Positions 33,204-42,381 of a DNA stretch of 64,000 bases are shown in pieces. How positions within the stretch are numbered: position 1 is the stretch's first letter; the number at the start of each line of letters is the position of its first letter. This DNA comes from Crateriforma spongiae (GTDB lineage Bacteria; Planctomycetota; Planctomycetia; Pirellulales; Pirellulaceae). The stretch is from assembly GCF_012290005.1 (NCBI RefSeq), contig NZ_JAAXMS010000003.1:248001-312000 (forward strand), given 5' to 3'. The translations under genes were made by a program, and so were the position numbers. The notes under the pieces are model-generated. The model saw nothing but the letters and a program-made list of their open reading frames with translations. It made no database searches and had not been told where the DNA came from.

Positions 33204-34898
33204 ATGTCAAAAGCGAAACGATCGATCGCGTTTTCGCGGCGAGTACGGCGATGGTTGGTGGAATACTGGCGATCGTTTTCGTTTGTCGGTTTGGTTTTTG
33301 CCACGCTGTTTTTCGCTGCTTCGGTGACGCCATCGTTGTTACCCCGGCATTACGTCACCCAGGGTTTGCTGTCGGGGTTTTCGATCGCCGCCGGATACGC
33401 ATTGGGCGTTTTGCTGGTTTGGATTTATCGCTTTTTTGAACTTCCCCACGCGCCGCAGAAGCTTCAGCGGATCGCCAAGATTGCGACCGTGATCGTGGTG
33501 GCGTTGTGTTTCGTAGGTGGCATTCGCCAGATGACTTTCTGGCAGAATTCGATTCGCGAATTGATGGAGATGCCAAGTCTGCAAACGGCGGATCCCTATC
33601 GCACCAGCGCGATTGCGATCGTTTTCGCCGCCGTGCTGGTCGCTCTGACACGCATGTTCATCGATTCGTCGGTGTTCGCTGCGAATCAATTGAATCGATT
33701 CTTGCCGCGTCGGATTGCGGTGACGTTGGGAACAATCTTGGTGACTGTGATCGTTTGGGTGATCGCCAATGGTGTTGTCATTCGCGGGTTGGTGAACTTT
33801 GCCGACGGCGTGTTTTTGAAAGCGGATGCGTTGATCGAAGAAGACATCGATCATCCCAGTGACCCGATGGCATGCGGCAGTGATGAATCTCTGGTGGATT
33901 GGGATTCGATCGGGCGTCAGGGCAAGGCTTTTCTGGGGCAAGGTCCCAGTGCCGACGAAATCGGTGAGTTTCTTGACCGTGATGTTCCGCAACCGATTCG
34001 CGTCTATGTGGGCATGCGTTCGGCGGAAACGCCGCAGCAGCGGGCAGAATTGGCCCTGAAGGAATTGATCCGGGTCGGCGGTTTCGACCGTAGCGTGCTG
34101 GTCGTTGCGACGCCCACGGGTACCGGTTGGTTGGACCCGTCAGCGGTCGACACCCTGGAGTTCATTCACGGTGGCGATTGCGCGATTGTCAGCACGCAAT
34201 ATTCCTATTTGCCCAGTTGGATCACGATTCTGGTGGATCCCAAGCGTTCGATCGTTTCGGCGGACGCGCTGTTCGATGTGATTTATCGTTATTGGACCGA
34301 CCTGCCGGTGGACGACCGACCGCGGCTGTACTTGCAAGGGCTAAGTCTGGGGGCGCTCGGGTCGGAAGTGTGCGCCGACATGTACACGATTTTCGAAGAT
34401 CCGATTCAGGGGGCGGTTTGGAGCGGGCCTCCGTTTCCCAGCCAGCGATGGAACGAAATCGTTCGCGACCGCCAGCCGGATTCGCCCGCTTGGTTGCCCG
34501 TGTATCGGGACAGCCGTTTGGTCCGCTTCACCGCAGCAAAAAATGCGTTGAACCCTTCACGGCCTTGGGGGGCGATGCGAAACGTCTACATTCAACACGC
34601 CAGTGATCCGATGATCTGGTTTTCACCGACCCTTGCCTGGCACCGACCGGATTGGTTGACCGAACCGCGTGGCCCGGACGTGTCGCCCTATTTGCGTTGG
34701 TTCCCGGTTGTGACGTTCTTGCAGGTGGCGTTTGACATGCCGATGGCGACCAGTGTTCCGATCGGCTATGGACACAACTATGCCCCATCGGCCTACATCG
34801 ATGCTTGGACGTCGGTGACCGAACCGGACCAGTGGAATGACGACTTCAGCCGACAGCTAAAAGAAAAGTTCAAAGCCAAGGGCACACCCAAGCCATAG
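33204..34898 (+). CDS. Membrane alpha/beta-hydrolase (Abhydrolase_9 / DUF2319 type)
   Basis: The 564-residue product has an N-terminal membrane domain of about five helices (FVGLVFATLFFAASVTPSLL at the start, FGFSIAAGYALGVLLVW-like segments after) and a C-terminal hydrolase domain from about residue 240. The nucleophile elbow is GLSLGALGSE with Ser in a GxSxG context; PTGTGWLDPSA and VWSGPPFPSQRWNE are family landmarks. The family is known from actinobacteria and proteobacteria; substrates are not known. The gene starts 99 bases after the SUI1-like gene and converges on the BioC-like gene. Confidence 0.82.
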   Translation: MSKAKRSIAFSRRVRRWLVEYWRSFSFVGLVFATLFFAASVTPSLLPRHYVTQGLLSGFSIAAGYALGVLLVWIYRFFELPHAPQKLQRIAKIATVIVVALCFVGGIRQMTFWQNSIRELMEMPSLQTADPYRTSAIAIVFAAVLVALTRMFIDSSVFAANQLNRFLPRRIAVTLGTILVTVIVWVIANGVVIRGLVNFADGVFLKADALIEEDIDHPSDPMACGSDESLVDWDSIGRQGKAFLGQGPSADEIGEFLDRDVPQPIRVYVGMRSAETPQQRAELALKELIRVGGFDRSVLVVATPTGTGWLDPSAVDTLEFIHGGDCAIVSTQYSYLPSWITILVDPKRSIVSADALFDVIYRYWTDLPVDDRPRLYLQGLSLGALGSEVCADMYTIFEDPIQGAVWSGPPFPSQRWNEIVRDRQPDSPAWLPVYRDSRLVRFTAAKNALNPSRPWGAMRNVYIQHASDPMIWFSPTLAWHRPDWLTEPRGPDVSPYLRWFPVVTFLQVAFDMPMATSVPIGYGHNYAPSAYIDAWTSVTEPDQWNDDFSRQLKEKFKAKGTPKP

Positions 34899-34927
34899 TA
34901 CACCCGCCGGTCGATCCACAAGCACGC

Positions 34928-35743
34928 TCAAGCGGGCTTGGTCGCGTCGACGAATCCCACGACGTAACTGGCCGACACGGTATCGTCGTCGTGGCCATGA
35001 CGCTGTTGATAATCACGCATGACGGCGGCCAATTCACCACGGCTAAGCGGTGTTTGAGCCCGTGAAAATGGGCCGCCGGTCAACCCTTGGTCATGAATGG
35101 CCCGCAACAAATGCATCGCCGATCGGTGACGTGTGGGGTAAGTCCGCTGGTCAGCGCGATGAATGGTCCAACCGGTTCGTTCGATCGCGTCCAAGCATTG
35201 CGGCCACGCCGGAAGGGCGGACTGGGGCGGTTTGTCGGGAACCATGCGAAGACGCGCGTTGTGAAGTTCGCCTAGCGTGCCCTCGATCATCCAGGCCATG
35301 ACGACGCGCCCGCCCGGAATGGTCAATCGGTCGGCAGCGGCAAAGGCGTTGTCAATCGGCAAAATCCAGTGGATCGCCGATGCACTGGTGACCAAATCGA
35401 ACGGCGGTGCGTCGAAATCACGCAAGTCGCTGGGGATCAGCGCGGCAGAGTGATCGGGTGGCAATTTTTGACGCGCCACGTTGACCATTGCCGCGCTCAG
35501 ATCGATGGCCGTCAATTGGGATGTGGCAAAGCGACCGGCCAAACGAACGGTCAAGCGTCCGGTCCCACAGCCGATTTCCAGGATGCGGTCGGGTGAAGAT
35601 TTTTGGCCCAGCGGTGTCCGGCCGACCCAGCGCATCAAATCGGCCGCCACGCGTTCTTGCACGTCAGCGTGACGATCGTAGGTCGTCGCCGCTGACGAGA
35701 AACGCTGTCCGACGTCGTCAGTCTGTATTGCCGTCAGCCTCAT
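34928..35743 (-). CDS. bioC: BioC-like malonyl-ACP O-methyltransferase
   Basis: The 271-residue SAM-dependent methyltransferase begins in BioC fashion (VGQRFSSAATTYDRHADVQ) and has motif I ILEIGCGTGRLTVRLA, LTAIDLSAAMVNVAR and a VTSASAIHWILP segment. BioC methylates malonyl-ACP to open pimeloyl synthesis for biotin. Its first 26 bases overlap the BioH-like gene, strong support for a joint role. GTG 35746 is one codon upstream of the ATG chosen. Similar methyltransferases act elsewhere, so the name rests on the pairing as well as on sequence. Confidence 0.75.
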   Translation of the reverse strand: MRLTAIQTDDVGQRFSSAATTYDRHADVQERVAADLMRWVGRTPLGQKSSPDRILEIGCGTGRLTVRLAGRFATSQLTAIDLSAAMVNVARQKLPPDHSAALIPSDLRDFDAPPFDLVTSASAIHWILPIDNAFAAADRLTIPGGRVVMAWMIEGTLGELHNARLRMVPDKPPQSALPAWPQCLDAIERTGWTIHRADQRTYPTRHRSAMHLLRAIHDQGLTGGPFSRAQTPLSRGELAAVMRDYQQRHGHDDDTVSASYVVGFVDATKPA

Positions 35744-36458
35744 CACTGGTCCAAAACTGCTCGATCCGCTCGGCGACCCAAGTGGGATCGCGTACAGGTA
35801 GATCGTGGCCGATTTGGGCTCGAAATTCCAGGTGCGAATCTTTGATTCGGTGTGCCATTTCCGTCGCAGCCCGCGCGGGGATCACTTCATCGTCTTCGCC
35901 GTGCAGAATCAACGTGGGCACGGTGACGGTTGCCAAAAGCGGACGAAAGTCGCTGGATGACAGGAATCTCAACCCGGCCGCCAGTGATTCGTCACGTTGT
36001 TTTGCGTCCAGGTCCGTCGATGGCTCGTTCGCTTGTCGACATTCGGTCACCGTCGGGTGCACCGGATGCGGTTCGGCCGCCAGACGGTCGAAACGTGCAA
36101 GGACGTCGGTCGGGTCCCGCTGCAGCCCCAACGACATTGCTCGCAACCGCGATTTCGGTACGCCATCGTGATGACCGTCGCCGCTGCTGAACTTTGCGGT
36201 ACTGCCGACCAACACCATCGCTTTGAACAGGTTCGGCTGGCGGGCCAGCCAGTGCAGCGCCAACATGCCGCCCATCGACCATCCGACCAAGATGTATCGG
36301 CGGTCGTCACGCAGGGAACGATCCATTCGGTCCGACGTCAGCACTTCTTCGGCCGACAGCGAAATCGAATCCATGTTCCCAGGCAACCGCTGGGCCAGTG
36401 GGGCCAGGGCGCCAGCGCCGTAGGACCAGCCGCTGATCATTAGGACAGTGGATCGCAT
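35718..36458 (-). CDS. Alpha/beta hydrolase, BioH-like carboxylesterase
   Basis: The 246-residue product is an alpha/beta hydrolase with nucleophile Ser61 in VGWSMGGM. Likely Asp and His of the triad lie in LILHGEDDEVIPA and AQIGHDLPVRDP. Next to a BioC-like gene it is best read as the esterase that frees pimeloyl-ACP from its methyl ester (BioH/BioG/BioV role). It overlaps bioC by 26 bases. ATG 36458 (MRSTVLMISGWSYG) was chosen because the fold begins there; the frame is open 16 codons further up. bioF, bioA, bioD and bioB are not in the window. Confidence 0.75.
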   Translation of the reverse strand: MRSTVLMISGWSYGAGALAPLAQRLPGNMDSISLSAEEVLTSDRMDRSLRDDRRYILVGWSMGGMLALHWLARQPNLFKAMVLVGSTAKFSSGDGHHDGVPKSRLRAMSLGLQRDPTDVLARFDRLAAEPHPVHPTVTECRQANEPSTDLDAKQRDESLAAGLRFLSSSDFRPLLATVTVPTLILHGEDDEVIPARAATEMAHRIKDSHLEFRAQIGHDLPVRDPTWVAERIEQFWTSDEADGNTD

Positions 36459-36986
36459 GGGACGATGGATGGATTTGAAGCGGATTGCCGGGACAAAAGT
36501 GGGCATTGCGGCAAACCGTTGGCGTCGCCGCGAGTCTGTCTAGCATAGCCCGATCCGGTGGGTGTCTGGGAATACGGGTGTTTCGTTCACCTGTAGAAGC
36601 GGACATGGGGTCGGCACCAGACGGGTTGGGAAATGGCCGCGCCTGCCGCCGACATGAGATCGATTTGATGCCATGAACTTACACATCGGTCGGGCAGACG
36701 CCGGGCCGGGGGGCTGGCGACTGACCATGGAATCGGCGGCGATAGGACGGGGCGGGCTTCGTCGTCAGCCGATCCCCCCAATGGATTCTCCGGTGCATGT
36801 TTTTGTGCCACCAGGATTGCGTTCGTTCGGTCCAGAAACGCCGGTATGGCATCGATGAAATGCGAACGATCGGAAACGAACAGATTCGTATTCTTGACTG
36901 GTCTTCGGGCCGCCAGATTTCCAGTATGCTTGGCTCCCGCAGGAATGATCACACCGTCATGCCGGGGTAATGTGGATGTTGGGCCG
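36459..36986. other. 528-base divergent intergenic region
   Basis: No gene is supported. An open frame runs into the RND adaptor gene from 36846, but its translation has no signal-peptide or adaptor character before 36987. A TTGACT element at 36894-36899 could be a -35 box, with no convincing -10 box at 16-18 bases. Promoters of both the bioH-like gene and the efflux operon must lie here. Confidence 0.4.
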
Positions 36987-38348
36987 ATGAAGATGACACG
37001 CCTTCGAGACTGGGGACTGGTGGCCGCGGTGCTGCTGTTCCTTTCACCTTGCGGTTGCAACCGCAAGGAAGCCAACAAGTACGAAGCACCGCCGCCGCAA
37101 CCGGTCGGTGTGTCGACCGCGGTGATTACAAGTTACACGCCCTTCTTGGAAAAAGAGGGCACGACCGAGCCGGTCAATGCAGCGGATGTTCGCGCCCAGG
37201 TCAGCGGCGTTCTGCAATCGCAAAAATTCACTGCATTGCAAGACATCACCAAAGGCACCGATCTGTATCTGATCGAACCGGATCAGTACGAAGCGGAACA
37301 GAAGGCCGCCCAGGCCGACGTTGAAAATGCCAATGCCGCAATCTCGGTCGCCGAGGCGGCGGTTGGAGTTGCCAAGGCCGAAGCCGAACGAGCCAAGCTG
37401 GATTTCGATCGTCAGCAACGATTGTTGCAACGTGATGCCGCGTCCAAAGCCGAATTTGACGCCGCCAAAGCTGCCAACGATGCCGCGCAAGCCAACCTAA
37501 AGTCAGCGGAATCTCAAGTCGCCGCCGCCCGTGCCCAACTGCAAACCGCCCAAGCCGCGTTGGGGATCGCCGATCTGAACGTCCAGTACACCAAAGTGAA
37601 GGCACCGATCAACGGACGGATTTCGAAGACGTCCGTGAAGGAAGGCAATCTGGTCGAAGTCGGATCTTTGTTGGCCACGATCGTTGACGAAAGCAAAATG
37701 TTTGCCAACTTCACCATCAGCGATCGCGAATTGTTGCGATTCATGCGGTCGGACCGTAGCCGCGGTGATGCCGAATTTGATCTGGTGAAGTTTCAAGCAC
37801 GTGACGCTTACTTGAAACGTGAAGGCGACGAAGGCTTCGCCTTCAAAGGCAAATTGGAATACGCCGATGCCAAGGGGATCGATGTCGCCACCGGGACACT
37901 GGCGGTGCGAGCCGTTTTCGACAATGAAGATGAGCGGCTTTTGCCGGGGCTGTTTGTCACCGTTCGAATCCCCGAATCCCAGGCGGTGGAAGCAACGTTT
38001 GTTCCCGAGTTGTCGGTCCAGCGTGACCAGCGTGGTGAATACTTGTTGTTGGTCGACGATCAAAACATCGTGCAGCGGGAAAGTGTCAACGTCATCAAGC
38101 GAATGAACGGCTGGGCGCGGTTGACTGAATCGCTGTCGCCGCAGCAAAAGATCGTCGTCAGTGGTTTGCAGAAGGCCCAAGTCGGACGCCCCGTTACACC
38201 CGTCGAAGTCACGTTGGACTTGGATGCCGACGCGCTGACCCGAGGAATGAACGAAAATCCGACCGATGAGGCTGAAGAGCAGCTGGCAAAAGAGATGTCT
38301 GAAGCAGCCGAGTCAAACGACGACGGCGCCGCGGACGGACAGGAATAG
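36987..38348 (+). CDS. RND efflux periplasmic adaptor (membrane fusion protein), lipoprotein-like
   Basis: The 453-residue product has a leader WGLVAAVLLFLSPCGC with a lipobox-like Cys. It is followed by the adaptor layout: first half-lipoyl motif VSGVLQSQKFTALQDITKGT, a long Ala/Gln/Lys coiled-coil hairpin, second lipoyl half YTKVKAPINGRISKTSVKEG and a beta-barrel ending LPGLFVTVRIPES. Such proteins link RND pumps to an outer-membrane channel. It is 32 bases upstream of the pump gene. The C-terminus carries an extra Glu/Asp-rich tail of about 45 residues. Confidence 0.92.
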   Translation: MKMTRLRDWGLVAAVLLFLSPCGCNRKEANKYEAPPPQPVGVSTAVITSYTPFLEKEGTTEPVNAADVRAQVSGVLQSQKFTALQDITKGTDLYLIEPDQYEAEQKAAQADVENANAAISVAEAAVGVAKAEAERAKLDFDRQQRLLQRDAASKAEFDAAKAANDAAQANLKSAESQVAAARAQLQTAQAALGIADLNVQYTKVKAPINGRISKTSVKEGNLVEVGSLLATIVDESKMFANFTISDRELLRFMRSDRSRGDAEFDLVKFQARDAYLKREGDEGFAFKGKLEYADAKGIDVATGTLAVRAVFDNEDERLLPGLFVTVRIPESQAVEATFVPELSVQRDQRGEYLLLVDDQNIVQRESVNVIKRMNGWARLTESLSPQQKIVVSGLQKAQVGRPVTPVEVTLDLDADALTRGMNENPTDEAEEQLAKEMSEAAESNDDGAADGQE

Positions 38349-38380
38349 TTTTGGGCCTTTCATCACGCAGCGACTGATTC

Positions 38381-41300
38381 ATGTCCAAGTTCTTTATTTT
38401 CCGTCCGATCTTCGCCGCGGTCATTTCCATCGTGATCGTGATCGCCGGTGTCGTTTCGTTCTTTGCCCTGCCCGTGGCAAAGTTCCCACCGATTTCGCCG
38501 CCCACGGTTTCGGTCACCGCGATGTATCCCGGTGCCGATGCCAAAACGATCGCTGAAACGGTGGCCACGCCCATCGAACAACAAGTCAACGGTGTCGAAG
38601 GCATGCTGTACATGTCATCGGCCAGCGCGAATGACGGCAGCTACAGCTTGACGGTGACGTTCGAACTGGGCACCGACATGGACATCGCGTCGGTGCTGGT
38701 GCAAAACCGTGTCGCCATTGCGGAACCGCGTTTGCCGTTCGAAGTCCGCCAGCAGGGGATCACCACGCGAAAGCGTTCGACACAGATCCTGCAGTTCTTG
38801 TCGCTGACCAGCCCGGACGAATCGTACAACGCATTGTTCCTAAGCAATTATGCGCTGTCGGTGCGCGACGAACTTAGTCGGATCAAGGGCGTCGGGGACG
38901 TCCAAGTGTTCGGCGTCGGCGATTACAGCATGCGTGTCTGGCTGGAGCCGGAAAAACTTCGACAACGGGGACTGACGACCCAAGATGTGGTCGATGCGAT
39001 CAGCGAGCAAAACATTCAGGTGGCGGCGGGACAGGTCGGGGCCGAACCGGCGCCACCGGGGACCGCCTATCAGTTGACGGTCAACGCACGTGGGCGATTG
39101 GTCCAACCGGAAGAGTTCGCCAACATCATCATTCGCGCCGAACAGGGCGGACGCGTTCTTCGGGTCGGCGACATCGCCCGCGTTGAATTGGGCGGGCAAA
39201 ACTATGTCTACAACTCCAAGTACAACGGTGTGCCGTCGGCGTCGATCGGGATCTATCAATTGCCCGGGGCCAATGCGATCGAAACCGCTGGTCTGATCCG
39301 CGATCGGATGGACGAACTGGCCGCCAGCAATAACTGGCCCGATGGCGTGCAGTTCGACATCCCCTTTGATTCGACTCTGTTTGTCGAAGCCTCCGTCGTG
39401 GAGGTCTACAAGACGCTGGTGTCGGCCGTCGTGCTTGTCGTCCTGGTGATCTTTATCTTTTTGCAAGATTGGCGAGCCACAATCGTTCCGGTGGTGGCCA
39501 TCCCGGTTTCCTTGATCGGGACGTTCATGATCATGAATGTCGCCGGTTTTTCGATCAACATGCTGTCGCTGTTTGGGATCGTGCTGGCGATCGGGATCGT
39601 GGTCGATGACGCGATCGTGGTGGTCGAAAACACCACCCGACACTTGGAGGACGGTTTGTCGTCCAAGGATGCCGCCGTCAAAGCGATGGACGAAATCACT
39701 GGTCCGGTGATCGCGACCACGCTGGTGCTGTTGGCCGTCTTTGTTCCCTGTGCCTTCATGCCGGGAATCACCGGAGAACTGTTTCGCCAGTTTGCGTTGA
39801 CGATTTCTGCGGCGGTGTTGATCAGTACGCTGAACGCTTTGACGCTAAGCCCCGCCCTGTGTGGGATCTTGTTGCGACCACCGAAGGAAAGCACGTTTGT
39901 CGGGTTCCGATGGTTCAATCGTGGCTTTGATTCGGCCACCAATGGATACACCGCCATCGTCCGCCGGATTGTTCGGTTCGTCTTCGGCGTGGGACTGGTT
40001 TACGCGGGTCTGTTGTTGCTGATCGGTTGGGGGTTCGGATCGTTGCCGACCGGATTCGTTCCGGAGGAAGATCAGGGCTATCTGATGGTCAACGTTCAAC
40101 TGCCCGATGCCGCGTCGCGGCAACGAACCGATCGTGTGATTGACCAGTTGGACAAGATTTACAACAACACGCCGGGTGTCGCGAACACGCTTTCGGTTTC
40201 CGGGTATTCGTTGCTTAGCGGCTATGCCGACAGCAACGTGGCGTTCAGCGTCGTCGTGTTGAAGCCCTGGGAGGAACGCGAAACGCCCGAGGAACAATTG
40301 CCCGGTATTCTGAAACACTTAAGAGAGCAGTTTGCCCAATTGCAGGATGCTGTCGTGTTTCCGTTCACCCCACCACCGATCGACGGGTTGGGCAATGCCG
40401 GCGGTTTCCAAATGGAACTGTTGGACCAAGGGGCCAGCGGGTACGAACAGCTGCAGAACGCGGCCACCGACGTGGTCAATACGGCATCGGGGCAATCTCG
40501 CTTGGCCGCACTGAACAGTTCGTTTCGTGCCAATGTGCCCCAGTTGTTTGCCGATGTCGACCGCTTGAAGGCCAAAACGCAAGACGTCCCGCTGGGGACC
40601 GTCTTTGGAACGCTGCAAGCCTACCTGGGTTCGGCCTATGTCAACGACTTCACCTACAACAACCGGACTTATCAAGTGCGGTTGCAAGCCGATGCACCGG
40701 AGCGGGCCAACGCCAGCGATATCTTACGCTTGGACGTTCGGAACATTCATGGCGAGATGATCCCGATGTCATCGATCGTCAATGTTCGCGATGAATTCGG
40801 TCCGTCGGTTGTGAAGCGATACAACTTGTATCCCAGTGCGTCGATCAACGGGTCACCTGCACCGGGGACCAGTTCAGGGGAGGCTCTGAATTTGATGGAG
40901 CAGATCGCGCAATCACGTTTGGCACCTGGATTCGGGTTTGCTTGGACGGGGATGTCGTACCAAGAAAAATTGGCCGGCGGCGGGCAATTGGCGATCTTCG
41001 GGTTGGCCATCCTGGCCGTGTTCCTGGTTTTGGCCGCACAGTACGAAAGCTGGACCAGTCCCGCGGCGGTGATTTTGGTGGTGCCTTTGGCCGTATTGGG
41101 GGTGATTTTGGCGCTGGTCGTCCGTGGGGCCGACAACAACGTTTACACCCAGATCGGAATCGTGCTGTTGGTCGCTTTGGCCAGCAAGAATGCGATTCTG
41201 ATTGTCGAATTCGCCAGCCAGCAGCGACGCGAAGGCATGGACATCGGACAGGCCGCCGTCAGTGCAGCGTCGCTGCGTTTTCGCGCGATCTTGATGACCG

Positions 41301-41533
41301 CGTTTTCGTCCATCTTGGGCTTTTTGCCGTTGATCGTTTCCAGTGGTGCGGGGGCCGCCAGCCGCCGTGCGGTCGGCAACGCCGTGGTCGGCGGAATGAT
41401 TGCCGCCACGTTTTTCTCGTTGCTGTTGGTGCCGACGTTCTTCTTTGTCATGCAGACGATCGCCGAATGGGGCGGCCGCCGCGGTTCATCCGGCGACGAT
41501 CCGCCGCAGCCGGGGACGACGGAATCCGCGTGA
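38381..41533 (+). CDS. RND efflux pump, AcrB/MexB (HAE1) family
   Basis: The 1050-residue inner-membrane pump starts MSKFFIFRPIFAAVISIVIV and has twelve predicted helices with two large periplasmic loops. The proton-relay pair Asp-Asp is seen in TM4 (IVVDDAIVVVENT), and the conserved ASKNAILIVEFA is in TM10. Typical AcrB substrates are lipophilic drugs, detergents and bile salts. It forms an operon with the adaptor. No TolC-like channel and no regulator lie beside it, so these must be encoded elsewhere. Confidence 0.94.
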   Translation: MSKFFIFRPIFAAVISIVIVIAGVVSFFALPVAKFPPISPPTVSVTAMYPGADAKTIAETVATPIEQQVNGVEGMLYMSSASANDGSYSLTVTFELGTDMDIASVLVQNRVAIAEPRLPFEVRQQGITTRKRSTQILQFLSLTSPDESYNALFLSNYALSVRDELSRIKGVGDVQVFGVGDYSMRVWLEPEKLRQRGLTTQDVVDAISEQNIQVAAGQVGAEPAPPGTAYQLTVNARGRLVQPEEFANIIIRAEQGGRVLRVGDIARVELGGQNYVYNSKYNGVPSASIGIYQLPGANAIETAGLIRDRMDELAASNNWPDGVQFDIPFDSTLFVEASVVEVYKTLVSAVVLVVLVIFIFLQDWRATIVPVVAIPVSLIGTFMIMNVAGFSINMLSLFGIVLAIGIVVDDAIVVVENTTRHLEDGLSSKDAAVKAMDEITGPVIATTLVLLAVFVPCAFMPGITGELFRQFALTISAAVLISTLNALTLSPALCGILLRPPKESTFVGFRWFNRGFDSATNGYTAIVRRIVRFVFGVGLVYAGLLLLIGWGFGSLPTGFVPEEDQGYLMVNVQLPDAASRQRTDRVIDQLDKIYNNTPGVANTLSVSGYSLLSGYADSNVAFSVVVLKPWEERETPEEQLPGILKHLREQFAQLQDAVVFPFTPPPIDGLGNAGGFQMELLDQGASGYEQLQNAATDVVNTASGQSRLAALNSSFRANVPQLFADVDRLKAKTQDVPLGTVFGTLQAYLGSAYVNDFTYNNRTYQVRLQADAPERANASDILRLDVRNIHGEMIPMSSIVNVRDEFGPSVVKRYNLYPSASINGSPAPGTSSGEALNLMEQIAQSRLAPGFGFAWTGMSYQEKLAGGGQLAIFGLAILAVFLVLAAQYESWTSPAAVILVVPLAVLGVILALVVRGADNNVYTQIGIVLLVALASKNAILIVEFASQQRREGMDIGQAAVSAASLRFRAILMTAFSSILGFLPLIVSSGAGAASRRAVGNAVVGGMIAATFFSLLLVPTFFFVMQTIAEWGGRRGSSGDDPPQPGTTESA

Positions 41534-41739
41534 CTTTGCTCGCGACGGACGTTTAAAACGAATGCTGAGAAAAAGTTGTCGGCGTCGCGGCGGATGCCCG
41601 GCCGATTGAAGCATTGAAATATCGTAAGGTGGCGAGGTGTTCTGCCGCGTCGAACCTGCCGATGATGTCATTCACGACGATGGTCAAAAATATCGTCGGC
41701 TATCGAGATAACGATTGGACGTGTGAAGGAGAATCCCTG

Positions 41740-42294
41740 ATGCAAACGATTTCCGTGGACCGGATGGCCCAGTTGTCGAACGAATCCGATGTCGAACTGA
41801 TCGACGTTCGTACGCCCGTGGAGTTTCGTGAAGTTCACGCCCAGGGTGCCAAGAACGTGCCGCTGGAATCACTGGATGCTGCCTCATTCTTGCAGTCACG
41901 CAACGGATCGGCCGGGCAACCGTTGTATGTCATCTGTCGCAGCGGAAATCGTGCCGCCCAGGCGTGTAAGAAGTTTGTCGATGCCGGCTTTGAAGACGTC
42001 GTCAACGTCGAAGGCGGCACGTCGGCGTGGGACGCCGCAGGCTTGCCGGTGGTGCGTGGAAAGAAAGCGATTTCGTTGGAACGCCAGGTCCGAATTGTCG
42101 CCGGGTTCCTGGCACTACTTGGTGCCGTGCTGGGGTGCTTTGTCCATCCCGCGTTCATTGGCTTGTCAGGTTTCATCGGGGCCGGATTGATGTTCGCCGG
42201 TATCACGGACACCTGTGGCATGGGAATGGTCTTGGCCCGAATGCCCTGGAATCAAGTCGGCGACAGTTGCAGCAGCGGCAAGTGTTCGGCGTGA
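41740..42294 (+). CDS. Rhodanese-like protein with C-terminal membrane domain (DUF2892 type)
   Basis: The 184-residue product has an N-terminal rhodanese domain with active-site loop VICRSGNRAAQAC; the Cys is the persulfide carrier. Residues about 115-165 form two hydrophobic segments (VAGFLALLGAVLGCFV and GLSGFIGAGLMFAGI) of the DUF2892 type, and the C-terminus has Cys-rich DSCSSGKCSA. A role in sulfur transfer at the membrane is inferred. A Shine-Dalgarno-like GAAGGAGAA lies just before ATG 41740, which fixes the start over the longer frame. Confidence 0.88.
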   Translation: MQTISVDRMAQLSNESDVELIDVRTPVEFREVHAQGAKNVPLESLDAASFLQSRNGSAGQPLYVICRSGNRAAQACKKFVDAGFEDVVNVEGGTSAWDAAGLPVVRGKKAISLERQVRIVAGFLALLGAVLGCFVHPAFIGLSGFIGAGLMFAGITDTCGMGMVLARMPWNQVGDSCSSGKCSA

Positions 42295-42381
42295 CACAAC
42301 GGGGATGATTGGCCCCGGCACCGATCCATGACGGTTGCGACCGCATGAAACCCGTCCCCTGACCCATTAGGAATCATCACG

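Noticed and set aside
36846-36986. N-terminal extension of the RND adaptor
   Set aside because: The lipoprotein-like leader starts at 36987; residues before it are unrelated.
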